Origin: Agelaius tricolor
Taxonomy: Eukaryota > Chordata > Aves > Passeriformes > Icteridae
NCBI GenBank assembly: GCA_023055355.1
Contig: JALJCS010000022.1
Coordinates: 10,091,001 to 10,155,000, forward strand
Length of the DNA stretch: 64,000 nucleotides
Direction of reading: 5' to 3'
Within the stretch, counting starts at the first letter, position 1. Each line of letters opens with the position of its first letter. Shown piece by piece: positions 10,918 through 23,035 of the stretch. The notes beneath the pieces are model-generated. The model ran no database searches. It had not been told where the DNA came from and saw only the letters and a list, made by a program, of their open reading frames with translations. Both the position numbers and the translations under genes were made by a program.

Positions 10918-12605
10918 CTCTTCTCACCCACAGCATCTCCAGAGTGAGAGAACAGCAAAACATTGTCTCTATTATCTTGCTGCAAATATTACAAATAAGT
11001 CACATTAAAGTAAAAATAGAATATATCTATAATATATATTATATAAATAATATAAAAGTCCTCTTGGTTGGCAATTTAAACTGAAGCAATGCAGAAATAT
11101 TTAAACTTTTTCATTTCTTTTGAATTCTCAGAGCACAAAAGCCTCTTGGCATGCAGCAACCAAACTTCTCTCACAGACAGGGATACACGCCTGTGTTTGT
11201 GTACAATTTATTCATCATTTGTGTTGAAAATCCAAAGTAATGACAGCAATGACAGTGATTGACAGGAATGCTGAAAATGAAGATTCAGAGCCACTGCAAT
11301 TTCATCTGCAGCCCCCTTCTGTTAATATTTAAGTGTCCTTAAATTGAATTTAATTTGTGCCTGTGATTCGCTCCTGTGATGGAGCAAGATCTCAAACAGC
11401 AATAGGGAAGTGACTGATCAGGGGGCCAGAGTCCCTTTTTTGGCTCATTCATTTCCTCCACAGGTGCCTGATGTTCTCCAAACTGATTCCACCCAGCTGC
11501 TGCAGGCCTGGAGAGTGCTGCCTCTTCTTGCTGAGAAAAATGGAATGGAGGCAATAACCACTGATGATACCAAAATCAATTTGTTTTTCAGAGACAAGGC
11601 TATACAAAAATGAAAGTCCCTTTCCTCTGATGGTGTGGAATCCATCCAGACTCTCTCCCAGCTCAGAGCTCCTGTTTTCCCAGGGATTTTGGAGGGCAGG
11701 AGCAGCTGTCCTGTCCTGGAGCTCTGCAGCTCTTCCCTCTCCCCAGCTCCTCCTTGGTATCCCTGGTCACTCTGGTCTCTTCAGAATCACTAAAACATAT
11801 TTTTCCCCCTTCTTTTCTCCCTCCATATACTAAAATAATCACTTATTCATGTTTCCTCACCCCAACTCAACTTCAAGCTCCTTCTGCAAACTCCTTTTTC
11901 CTTGGGAATTTTTCCTTTCTCCCAACTGGCAGCAGTTCTTGGGCACTTCTCCACTGTTCCCCAGCTGCTGCCTGCGCTTGGCTCCCACGCAGGGCACCGA
12001 GATTCCCAGGCCGTTCTTACAATAATAGGAAACTTAACACCCATTCTGGGGACTGCTAATGTGAAAAGATCTTTTGAGCTTTCCTCAAAGAAAATGCCAG
12101 AGAATGTTCTGTTGGCAAACAGCTGTTAGCAACCAGAGTCCTCCCCCCACTCCAGTTTAACCTTTAAAATGGCCTTTTAGACTCAACTCTTTTGACTTCT
12201 GGTTACAATATCGAGATATTTCTTTCTATATGCTTAAAAATATTATATTTATAAATATATTTTTTTTTCTCTGCATCACAGGTTTCAACAAATCTGGAGT
12301 TTGCCAAGCTGCATCTGTGGCTGCTGGCCAGAGGTGGAGACAGCTCTGAGGTCTGGGGAGAGGGGTAGGAGGTCTCACAGTGACTGAGCTGAGCACTGGT
12401 TCAGGAACTTCCAAACTCTGGGGTGGACACCCCAGAGCTCTGAGAAAAAACATCTGCAGGCATTGAGCTGAGTAAAGCATCTCTGTACCTGGCTTTTATT
12501 GTGTTAGGTGATAAAAACTGCGCTTGAAATTGGTGAACTCTGGCACCTACACAAAACTGAGATGCTGATTAATTTGCCCATTGATTGAGGTCAATTTATG
12601 AGTTG
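10918..12605. other. Intergenic, nothing recognised
   Basis: This stretch is AT-rich near 11.0 kb (ATATATCTATAATATATATT) and otherwise mixed. No gene or repeat family was recognised. Confidence 0.45.
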
Positions 12606-12896
12606 ATAGAATGGTTTGGGTTGGAAGGGACCTGACACTGATCTCATTCCAGCCCCAGGGACACTTCCCATTGTCCCAGGCTGCTCCAAGCCCTGTCCAG
12701 CCTGGCCTTGGGCACTGCAGGGATCCAGGGGCAGCCACAGCTGCTCTGGGCACCCTGTGCCAGGGCCTCCCACCCTCCCAGGGAACAATTCCCAGTTCCC
12801 AATATCCCATCCAGCCCTGCCCTCTGGCACTTTAAAGCCTTTCTTTTTGTCCTGTCACTCCACACCCTTGCAAAAAGTCCTCCAGCTCTCTTGTAG
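12606..12896 (-). mobile_element. CR1: CR1 LINE fragment, minus orientation
   Basis: It begins GATAGAATGGTTTGGGTTGG (the CR1 3' end on the + strand), then the CTGTCCAGCCTGGCCTTGGG block, and ends in TTTTTGTCCTGTCACTCCA and the CTCCAGCTCTCTTG block. About 290 bp; 5'-truncated. Confidence 0.85.
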
Positions 12897-13107
12897 AATT
12901 TTTCAGACAATTAATTTGCTCTCTGTGGGGTTTGAATTGTATGGCATGAATGATGTGCTGAACCCAGCCTGTTTGTTAATCCTACCCAGGATTCTGTCTC
13001 TTAAACTCCCACTGGGCAATGCCCTGAGACCTGGGTGATGCTCCCAGCCCTGCTCCATCCTCAGAGGCTCTGAGAATGTCCCCAGCCCCAGATGATGCTC
13101 CCTGTCC

Positions 13108-13575
13108 CTGCTCCCATTTCTGTCCCTTTTTCATCCCTGTCCCTTCTCCATCCCTGTTCCATCCCTGTCCCCTCTCCATCCCTGTTCCATCCCTGTCCCC
13201 TCTCCATCCCTGTTCCATCTCTGTCCTGCTCTGTTCCCTTTCCCTGCCCCTGCCCCATCCCTGTCCCCACTCCATCCCTGTCCCTGCTCCATCCCTGTCC
13301 CAGCTCCACCCTGTCCCTGTCCCTGCTCCATCCCTGTCCCTGTCCCCTCTCCATCCCTGTTCCATCCCTGTCCCCTCTCCATCCCTGTTTCATCCCTGTC
13401 CCTGCTCCATCCCTGTCCCTGTCCCCTCTCCATCCCTGTTCCATCCCTGTCCCCTCTCCATCCCTGTTTCATCCCTGTCCCTGCTCCATCCCTGTCCCAG
13501 CTCCATCCTGTCCCTGTCCCTTCTCCCATCCCTGTCCCTGTCCCGTCTCCTATCCATGTTCCCGCTCCATCCTGT
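13108..13575. repeat. Minisatellite built on CCATCCCTGTCCC
   Basis: The array consists of imperfect units of 11-23 bp such as CCATCCCTGTCCCCTCT, CCATCCCTGTT and CCATCCCTGTCCCTGCT. Units are mixed in higher-order blocks (for example, the block near 13350-13400 recurs near 13430-13480). The + strand has almost no G in tandem and no stops in several frames, which produces false frames of repeating GTGMEQGWRGDRD or SLFHPCP. Its decay on the right merges into a CpG-rich patch. Confidence 0.95.
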
Positions 13576-13960
13576 CCCTGTCCCCGCTCCATCCCGCACT
13601 GCTCCCGCTGGCCAGCAGATGGTACCCGGCATTTAGGAACAGCTCCGCTCCGTGCTCCAGCAGCAAACAGCCCCTTCCAAAGGCGCCTCCATCCCACCCG
13701 CGTTCCCCGGAGCCTCCGTGCCCAGGTGGGACGGGATGGCAGGTCCCCTTCTTTGGGGGTGACATTATTTTACTGCCCTCCCAAAGGTGCTTCCCGCTGC
13801 ATCCATCAGCTCCGGCCGTTCCCGTGGGTGCTGCAGAAGGAGCTGGGGATGAGGAATCTCCGTTCTGTGAGTGCTGCAGAAGGAGCTGGGGATGAGAAAT
13901 CACCGCAGCCATCGCCAGCCCCAGGGAGCCGGGCACGTGAAAAAAGCTCCACTTCAAACC
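13576..13960. other. CpG-rich patch with a 26-bp direct duplication
   Basis: CpG is frequent here (ccgctccatcccgcac, cgcgttccccggag, ctccggccgttcccgtg), unlike the flanks. A 26-bp segment starting GTGCTGCAGAAGGAGCTG occurs at 13828-13853 and again at 13871-13896 (offset 43 bp). I see no splice donor that would make it a first exon. It could be a small orphan CpG island or a GC-rich flank of the minisatellite. Confidence 0.35.
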
Positions 13961-14199
13961 CTGAATTAGGGAGATAAAGCCTCGTGCACGCTGCATTTCT
14001 ACACAAAATAAACCCTAAAATACATTTGTAGGGGTCCATGCTCTTTAGGAGGATGGTGATAACACTAGCAATGAAAATAACATCACAAAGCAGCCAAACT
14101 TGTGCTGTCCTTGGGTCACCTTACCTGTAAAGCACCCCTGTGATAGTTAAATCAAAAATCTGTCTCCCAAACCATGGGCTCGCAGGTTTGTTTTTATTC

Positions 14200-14475
14200 A
14201 TGGAATCAGAGAATAGTTTGGGCTGGAAGGGACATTAATATTGTCTTTTTCCAGCCCCCTGACAAAGGCAGGGACACTTTCCACTGTCCCAGGCGGCTCC
14301 AAACCCTGTCCAGCCTGGCCTTGGGCACTGCCAGGGATCCAGGGGCAGCCACAGCTGCTCTGGGCACCTGTGCCAGGGCCTTACACCCTCACAGGGAACA
14401 ATTCCTTCCTAACATCCAACCTAAACCTCTCCTCCTTTGGTTTGAAATTACCCCCCTTGTCCTGTCAGTGTCTGC
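14200..14475 (-). mobile_element. CR1: CR1 LINE fragment, minus orientation
   Basis: It starts CATGGAATCAGAGAATAGTT and continues tgggctggaagggac (diverged 3' end), followed by the CTGTCCAGCCTGGCCTTGGG block and CCTCTCCTCCTTTGGTTTGA. The last block differs from the other copies, suggesting a different CR1 subfamily. Confidence 0.8.
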
Positions 14476-17400
14476 AGAGGTAGAAGCTGCTCCCCTGCCA
14501 GCTGTCCCTGTGTGCAAACCCTGGCTCTGCCATTCCCTGCAGGCAGGACAGAGTTTCCCTGGGATGCACTCAGGAGCAGCCCTGTGAGCACACCCCAGCC
14601 TTTCCCATGGGATGAGTTCAGACTTGTGAGCTTTGTCCTGCTCCCTTTTGGAATTTCTGCTTCCTGCAGAGACACCAGGCTGGTGTCTGGACTAGTTATG
14701 CTCCAGCTTTTCACTCACACAGAATGGCTGCACCTTTATGCCAATGCAGAAAGCAGAACCAGGCAAGTGCACTGTGAAATGGCCAAAAAATAAAAATCAA
14801 TATGTAAGACTGGTGCAATGTATTGTGCTCTGAGTAAGAACTCCAACACTGAACACTGACTGTAATAAAAAAATCTAAAAAAAATATTAAAGCCTCTTTT
14901 TGTTTGGCTATTTTGTCCAGATCTATTTCAAACTCCTGCAAATATTCTATGTTAAGAGTTTACTTGTTATGAAGGCTCTGAAGTTCATGATGGTGTCTTC
15001 CAGCTACAGGGACAACCATAAAAAAATAACTGCAGATCTTGCCTGTAAATCTGACCACAGTGACCCAGAGCAGAGGGAAGGCTGATGGGACCAGGCTCTG
15101 AACTGAACATCAGTCTTTTACACCCAGATACATAAATAGCTTATTTTTAAAAGATAGCTAAATGTTTCCCCACAGATATATAAACATTCTTCCATGTCTG
15201 GAAACACTATGTTGTAACCCAGCATACCATGGCCACCAGTGGAGTGGAGCATTTTAAAACAAACAAACAGCAAAGAAATGACCATGGGCACGAAAACATG
15301 AAAGCAGATTTTCTGGAAGGTTTGTTGTTGCTGCCCTTTTAAAATGAAACAGTCTGGGGATTTGTCAGAAGGTTCAAAATATTGACAGTCTCACCTCCCT
15401 GCTTTTGTTCCTAAGCTCTGCCACCTTCAATTTCTTGATATTAAGCATAGTTTCTCTCCAATCCCATCCAGTTAATTATGTTTTAATAAGAAAGAAACCT
15501 CAAATTTAATGAAAGTTAGAAATAATTAGAGAGTACTATAGCCTACACAACACAAACACTGACTTAGTAGAAATGTGATGAAGGGCTTTTCCCCTGCAGG
15601 TTCCTGGTTTTAATATCTAATGAGGATCTGAGAGTCAGTAAAATGAGAATAGTCCTGATAGACAAACAAAGTCCATGCTCTGCTAAACAAGAGCCACCCC
15701 CTAATCCATGTAATATTCTCATTACTGTTAATTAACTCCAAATGAAAGAGTAGCCTGCAAAACTTTAACTGTAATGGAGCTGCTCATGGATCTCTCAGTG
15801 GTGCCTCAGCGAGGGCTGATGCTGAGGCAGAGTTGGCTCCTTCACTCATCCCCTCTCTCCTTGCTGTTGTTCTGCTGTTTTTTGGGGGTGTGGGTGTCCC
15901 ACCATCCCCTGCTGTGCTGGAGGCACCGAGTGTGGGCTGCTGGAATCACAGACAGACCCAGAGCAGATGTTTAATTCAGCAGGACACATCTGCACCATCA
16001 CCCTCAGCCTGCAGGGCACCTCCTGCTCTTCCTCTGCAGGGGCTCCCCTTTCTCTCAGACTCCTGATGGGTTGGTTACCACTGACACTGAGCATCTTGTC
16101 CTTCCCCAACCGAGTTTTCCAATTTCCATGTCAAGTGTTGAGTGGAACCAGGAGATCTCAGCTGTTCCTGCTGGGCTTTCCCAGCTCCTGAGGCCGCGCC
16201 GCCTGACGTCGCCTTTTCCACTGGAAAACCTGGAGCTTTTCCTCCCCCAGCTGTCATCACAAACACCCCTGGCAGTGGATCCCTCCACATGTTTGATCCC
16301 CTTCAGAGCAGCCTCCTCCACGTGTATCTTGTCCCTGGCAGGGCTTTTCCCTATGGACAGCCAGGGACAGTTTCCACCCTCTGGCTTGGAGAACCTGTTG
16401 GGGTTCAGGGGGATCCTGGGCTCTGCCTCTGCAGGGAGTGCTGGGTGTGGAGCACAGGGCTCCTGGTGCTCCATCTCCTGCAGCCTGAGCTTCTTTCAGA
16501 ACCTCTGTTCCACAATTCCCTCCATCCTACCATGCCCAAATGGAGGAGCCGAGGCCTGCACTCATCCTCCAGCTGCTGGAGGCCCCAGAATCCTCACAGC
16601 CCATGGGAAATCATGGTGTGGGTATCCCTACTCCAGCTGTTTGCCTTCCAATGAGTAAATAACCTGTCATTTCTCATCCTGTTAATCAGGCAGATCTGTA
16701 CCAAAGAGAAATTATTTCTCACAAAAAGTGAGTGAGGTCAGTGTGTTTCCAGTTAGGAAGGCCCAGCATGGACCTACTGCATTTATCCTTTTGATAAGGA
16801 CATTTGATAAGCAGCCTGCTGGGCTCAACTCAAGCATTCCAGCAAGCTCTGATGCAGCACAGTGAGGGGCAGTGAGCTGCCAGAGCTGCTGGGGCACCAA
16901 GGGGTGGCACAAGTGGCACGGCTGCAGTGCCCTCTGAAGTGACAGCTTTGCTGTCCTGCTCCTTGTGGGCCATCACCACCCCAAACCCAAATGAAAACAG
17001 GACAGCCCAGAGCCAGGGAAGGCACTTGGCTCTCCCCTGTGCTCTGTCAGAAGCTGCTCAGGGCCAGGTGCAGCTCAGATGTCCCAGCCCTGAGCAGGGA
17101 GCAGCAGAGGGAAATCTCAGCCCTTTGATCTCCATCCCACCCCAGCAGCAAAGGTCACTCCGGATTTACAGTCTCATTATTCCCCAGTGTTTGTGGAAGC
17201 TCTGACTCCCCAGCCAGTGCTTCCCAACCTGCTGTGGTTGGAAACTGTCACAGGGCCCAGCTCTGCCTGGCCTGGTGGCAGGGAATAAATAATTTATGCC
17301 AATCTGTTGTTAACAAGTCTTTTCTTCCTGCAGATTATTTACACTCTGTGAATTTCACCTTCTGGAAACAACTCCTAGGGATAAATCCAACTCCTGAAAC

Positions 17401-19377
17401 AGTTCTACTGTATTTTAGCAGGTGAGGAAGTGAATTTGAGTGGAAAGAAGTTAAGTCAATTCCAATTCAAGCTTTTTTTTTAAATAGAAACTTTAATTTT
17501 TTAATGCATTTCCCTACACCAACAAGAATTAGCTCTTAAATAATTCTTCCAAAAGGCACGTTTCTATTTCATATTTTAAGTGTTCATGGAAAATCAGAGA
17601 AATCTGTTTTATTTCTTATAGCAATCACTGTACATAAAGATCAGGCCATTTGCTGCAGCATCCCTGTGAAGGGAAGGTGCTGAAGAGGAAATTTGCCTCA
17701 GGCCTCAAATTATATCGTGCTGGAACCTGAATCACATTTTTTGGAATGCTCCTAAAATGCGTGGGAGAGGGTAATGATCTGTACTGAGATAACACAAATA
17801 ATTTTCTTAGTCTTCACAGACTGAAATTAATTGGTCCTGAGCATGGCTTTAAATATGTGACATTAAAGCAGCACATGGTTACCCCACAGGGACGAGCTAC
17901 CCTACATTTTAATGGTGCCTCCTTATCTTGTTTTGTGCTCCTGGCCACGTGATATTGACTCTGGAACAGCAGGCAAGATGTTTTAATTGCACATAAATAA
18001 TTATGTAAATGTAGATAGCAATGCTTGTTGAAATTAATCATTCATTATCACTGTGGAAAAAAAAAAAAAGAATGGCAATGAGATGAGATATTGCTGCTGA
18101 AAGCTGAGCTGAAATTCTGCTCCATTTCTCAATCAGCCTTCATGAAATGTGCTTGATGAATATCAATTCACCCCACTGGATAAATCTGCCTGGGGGAGGA
18201 GACACTTCCCAGGGAGGGCAAGGAATATTTGTAATCATTAAAGGCCCATCAAGAGATCACAAAGCAACTTATGGAGGAGGTTAAACTGCTTTTATTCACA
18301 TTTGTGAACAAGGAAACAGTGACAAACAAAAGAGCTGCTGGAGGTCCCAAAATCCTTGAGTAGAGTTAATAACTCTAACTCTAAATATTAAGTAGAGTTA
18401 CTAAAGAGGGATTGAACATTAAAAACATTAAAAACATTAAATTCCCCTCCCCAAAACAGAGGTGCTGGCTCTGCATCATTCTCCCAGCAGAGATCCAGGG
18501 CAGGATCAGCTCCCAGGGCTTCACACCAGGAGCAGTGCTGGGAAGAAAACTCCTGTTCCAGTGCCTGGCAGGATGGTGTGAAATGAGTTCCCAGTCCTGG
18601 TTTGGATGGGATTTGGGGCTCTGAACCCAGAGATGGGGCTGGGCTCAGCCTGGCCCTGGGCTGGCCCCTGGGTGTCCCCTGCCTTGGGGACAAACCTGGC
18701 ATTCCAGGGCAGAGCAGCAGCTGCAGGGCACTGAGAGGATCACAGGAGCATCACAGAAACAGCTGAGGGCTTTTTCTGACCTTTTGCCCTTTACTTGATT
18801 GCCTGTTTCTTTAAAGAAAGTTTACTTTTTTCCTTGTTCTTTAGTTTTTTTTTCTCCTGCTATCCCCATGAGGCATTCTTTCCTCTGAGTCATCCACACC
18901 ATAAAGAAATTACTGTTTGGCTCACAGCTCTGCTCCCATGCCTGGAATCAACATTTTTTCAGTGAGAGATAGGAAATGAGCTGAATTTGTGGGTGATTCA
19001 CTATTTACTATTTTGACCTGAGATGTGTTTTTACCACTAACTTTTAGAGAAAAGAAAATCCTGCAATAAAATACCTAAAGACCAAAGCTACACAGGACAT
19101 GAGGCATTTACATGCAACTTAATTGTTTCTTCACATCGTGTACAGTAATAATCCCTTACATCTCTGGACACTGATCTTACATTTTAATAGGATTATTAAT
19201 GTGACTAATTTCATTCCAGAATAGCATCTTAAATATTTAAAATACCCCTAAAAAGCCTATTTTCTCATGCAGCTCAGAAATGTGGCATTGTTTATACATT
19301 TATATTTTTTAATGTGTGTCTGATACAACATAACAAAGCTTTTTTTTTTTCAACATCTATTTAGCCTGGATGCAGAA

Positions 19378-19380
<3 letters not shown>
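14476..19380. other. Intergenic, no gene recognised
   Basis: About 4.9 kb with no recognised repeat. A GC-rich, stop-poor block at 15774-16658 gives overlapping frames of 195 (+), 170 (+) and 139 (-) codons. They lack splice context and no product is recognised. The rest is AT-rich unique-looking DNA. Confidence 0.45.

Positions 19381-19424
<44 letters not shown>
19381..19424. repeat. (AT)22 microsatellite
   Basis: 44 bases of perfect AT dinucleotide repeat. Confidence 0.98.
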
Positions 19425-19428
<4 letters not shown>

Positions 19429-22400
19429 AGAAATAAAACACAGATGAGTCCTGTGCACTAAAGCACTTCCCAGAGGCATGATCTGGACCATAAAACAGCT
19501 GAAATTTTTCTGTTAAACACCCACATTTGCCCATTTTAGTCCAGTGCTGTCAGGTGGGGTATTGAAACAGACCCTCTCTGCCTCCAGAGCCATCCCTTGG
19601 TGAGTCCAACCCTTTATGGAACAGCACAGACAGCACTGATGGGCTCCTCTGGACATGTTGGGGACTCTGCTGGGCTTAGGATCCCTCCAGGGATCCCAAA
19701 ATCACAAACCCCATGGCCCAGCGCTTCACTTAAAGCAGTGGAAATAAAAACTCTGAAAGCCTTGCTTGAACCTGCTGCAAGTCACTTTCTAAAGTTAGAT
19801 TTAGACGTTTAGGTCATGTTAAAGCAGATGCTGCCACCAAATTTGTTTGGATGTAACCTCACTGCAGCACTTCTGCCAGTAGAAACAAATAAGAAAATGC
19901 TGGCTACCTCCTCAAATCCTTCTGATTGATTTGTTTCAAACCAAAGCAGTTGCAGAAAGTTCTTAAGTAGTGCATCTCCATCCCTGGCAGGTATTTATGA
20001 AGAAGGCAATGATTTCAGTTTCAGCTGCAGGAAATGGAACACATCTGGGATCAAGAAATGTCTTTCATGGTGTCCATCACTTCAGGTGAAACAGAACAAG
20101 GAGGAAGATGAGATGAGGAAATTAATTTCCCAGAAAAAGCCACAATATATATTTAAAATATACATATAAACGAAAATATTGCTCAGAATGTTTTCTTTTG
20201 CTTGAAATGAACATTATGTTGTTCTCCCAGGATAGCTCCTGGAAGTGAAGAGGGGCTTTGCAGTGCAGTGTTTCCAATTTCATTGAATATTCTTGCAGCC
20301 ATGAAGAGATGAAGCTGCCTCTCCGTGCTCCATCCAAGCACACAGGGGAAAGGAGAAGCTACCAATGATTTCTTGTCCCTTAAAATCCACCCAATACATG
20401 CCCAGTGTTGCTAAATTACAATTTTTTTTTTCACAAATCCATGATTTTTAGCAGGGAGGAAGAATGGGTTTGAAAGCCCCACACCCTGGAAGAAGCTGGA
20501 TCATCATGTACCACCCAAAAAACCCTCAAATGGCACAAAACCAGTGTCAAACAACCAGAGCCCCTAAACTTTCACTTACAAGCAACAACATTTGAAGGCA
20601 TCCATCATTTTTGGAGTCTGATTAATGAATGTGAGTGGCAGTGTGTACAAGCAGCACCTAAAACAGCTCTAACATTTTCCACTCTGCTTGGCTGGGACTA
20701 CTTTAAACAATTACTTCAGCAGGTTTGAAGCCCAGCTGGGCATTATGTGGGGCTGCTGGTGGCCAGGGCCCTGCTGACCATCACTGGACAGGTCAGGGAT
20801 GGTCTCTGGATGCCCAGACACGTTGGGGCTGCTCTGGATGCTGAGATGCCCCTGGGGCTTCGCTCCCACTCCTCACTGGGTGGAGCTGAGGGGATCTCTG
20901 CTCCCCCCTCACAGGGACTGTCCCCAGCTCAGAATGTTAAACTGATTAAAAGCAGACCCTTTCTCAGCCCTTTTCACCCTGGGTGAGTGATTTCAGGAGG
21001 ATGCAGCAGCTCCTACAAACCACGACACAGCTCTGGCCCAGCTCTCGCCAGCCCCGCGCAGGAAATGAGACCTCAATGGCATTTCTGTCTCATTTCTGGA
21101 GGAGCCCAGCCCCGTTCCTCTTCCTTTTCAGAGCATGAACAATGTACAGAACAGTGGATGTGCCCTGCTCCTGCGGGCTGGGGGTTTGTCCATTGTTAGG
21201 GCAGTGAACAAGACAGACTTTTCACACAGTTTTCTTTGCAAAGCCAGCAGTTGCCCACAAGCGAGCGCCAAGGCAGGTCCACAAAAACAATGAAATGACA
21301 TGATTAAAACTCGCAATTCATCTTAATCCAGGGCCCTCTGGCATGAGCATTATAATAAAGCCTTAAATAAATAGTTATAAGAACCACTTCTGTCATCACA
21401 TGGCTGATGCAGAGTGGAAAACCCTGCAAAAACGAGGTGTCTGCATGTTCTGTCTTCTTGTTGGCAACTGCACCCTGCAATGTGCTGTTGAAAACAGCTT
21501 TTTAAAGTTGTGATACTAAATGTCACCATCAGGTTTGCCATGATTCTCATCTCACTCTCACCCAGTGAGCATAATTTATTAATAATCTGATTTTATATGA
21601 ATTCGAGGTGTGAAGATTCAGCTCCTCTGAATTACTCAGAAGACAAGGGGAAGAAGGACAGAGGGAAATGAACATCAAAAGTTCAAAAGTGCCCCCCTGT
21701 TCTGCTCAGATGCTGCCTCCACTTGGGGTTCCTTCAGAGGATTTAGAGGCAGGCAGCATTTTGTTTATTTGACATGAAAATAAATGATCAGAATGAGTTA
21801 CTGGCAACTCTGGAGCTCTGAATCAGAAGTTTCCAGAAAGCAGCCCATTGATAGCTGGTGCCTGTGTGAGGAATTGATTATCTCCAACCATCCAAGTGGC
21901 ACAGGCAGCCCAGCCTCGTTCCCTAATCTGCCTGGGTTGTGCCCAGACAAGCTCAATCCTCTGCAGGGAGGGAAACCAGCAAGTTTCACATAGGAAAAAA
22001 TACAAAATATGGGAAGGATTCACCCAAAGCACAGCTGGAACACAGAATTTCATGCTGAGGAGACAGAAAAGGTTTGTGTTTGGACACGAGACCCAGAGAG
22101 AAATTTTGCAGTAGGGTTTGGTTCACAACAAAAGAGGATCTGGGGCTTTTCCAGTGGTACCCATGCTGTTGGGATGATTCAAAAGGTCACAGTGAAAAAT
22201 CCATTTGCTGGATCCTCATCTGGCTTTCCACCCTGACCCACAGGATGAGGGAGCCCACAGAACACAACAAATTGCTGCCTTGGAACTCGTGTCTGCTCAG
22301 GAGATGGAATTTCAGAGCATTTCAGTGCATTTCTTACTTGTTTTCCTCAAGCTGAGATTTTCCAGCGTGGGTGCACCTTTCAGGTGTGGCACATTATTTG

Positions 22401-22956
22401 GGTGAGAGCTGAGGTGGGATTCAGCAAAAAGCAGCCAAGCCAGGGGCAGGGTGCACCCCAAACACAGAAGGTGCTAGGAAGGACTCATGCTTATTTACCA
22501 TGGAAAAAAAGCAATTCAAACATGTTTTCTTCAAGATTTAAGGCAAACCTGCTGCTTAACTCCTTTAATACCAAAGGCTGCTCAATTCCCAGGCAATGGC
22601 ATGGCTGAGACAAATCACCATTTCCTCTTCAGAAAATGGAAATGGTGTACAATTGTTCTTTTCTTTCTTTTTCTTTTTTCTTTTTTATTTCTGGTGGGAA
22701 AAACAACTTCTGAACTCCCTCCCCACAATCTGAGGGGAGCTACAATGGAGCTCAGCCAACTGTGACCTTTCACAGCGTGGGGGAGGAGATATGATGGAGC
22801 TGGAGCTCATTTCTCATTTGCAATGAACCCTTTGCAAAACAGTACCTGTGCTTCCAGGGCCCACAAATGCACAGCTACTTGAAGAAGCAAATAATTTGTT
22901 TTTCTCTCCCATTTCCTCCAGAAACCATGGCAGTGGCTCTCTTCAGCCAACCCATA
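19425..22956. other. Intergenic, nothing recognised
   Basis: Unique-looking sequence. Short frames below 95 codons occur on both strands. A pyrimidine-rich run (TTCTTTTCTTTCTTTTTC) lies just inside, near 22655-22690. No repeat family or exon was recognised. Confidence 0.45.
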
Positions 22957-23035
22957 AATATATATATACATTTATATATATACATTTATATATATATATA
23001 TATACATGTGTCTATATATGTATATATTTTTATGT
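22957..23035. repeat. AT-rich TATATA/CATTTATA tract
   Basis: Degenerate tandem TATATATACATTTA units followed by TA runs and TGTATATATTTTTA. It lies in intergenic DNA. Confidence 0.9.

Noticed and set aside
10542..10985. Frames of 112-147 codons with repeating GKERK or PFLSF
   Set aside because: They are produced entirely by the (TTTCC)/(TTCCC) array and exist in several phases on both strands.
12982..13895. Frames up to 267 codons with repeating GTGMEQGWRGDRD or SLFHPCP
   Set aside because: They are translations of the minisatellite in several overlapping frames; no start context, splice sites or domain.
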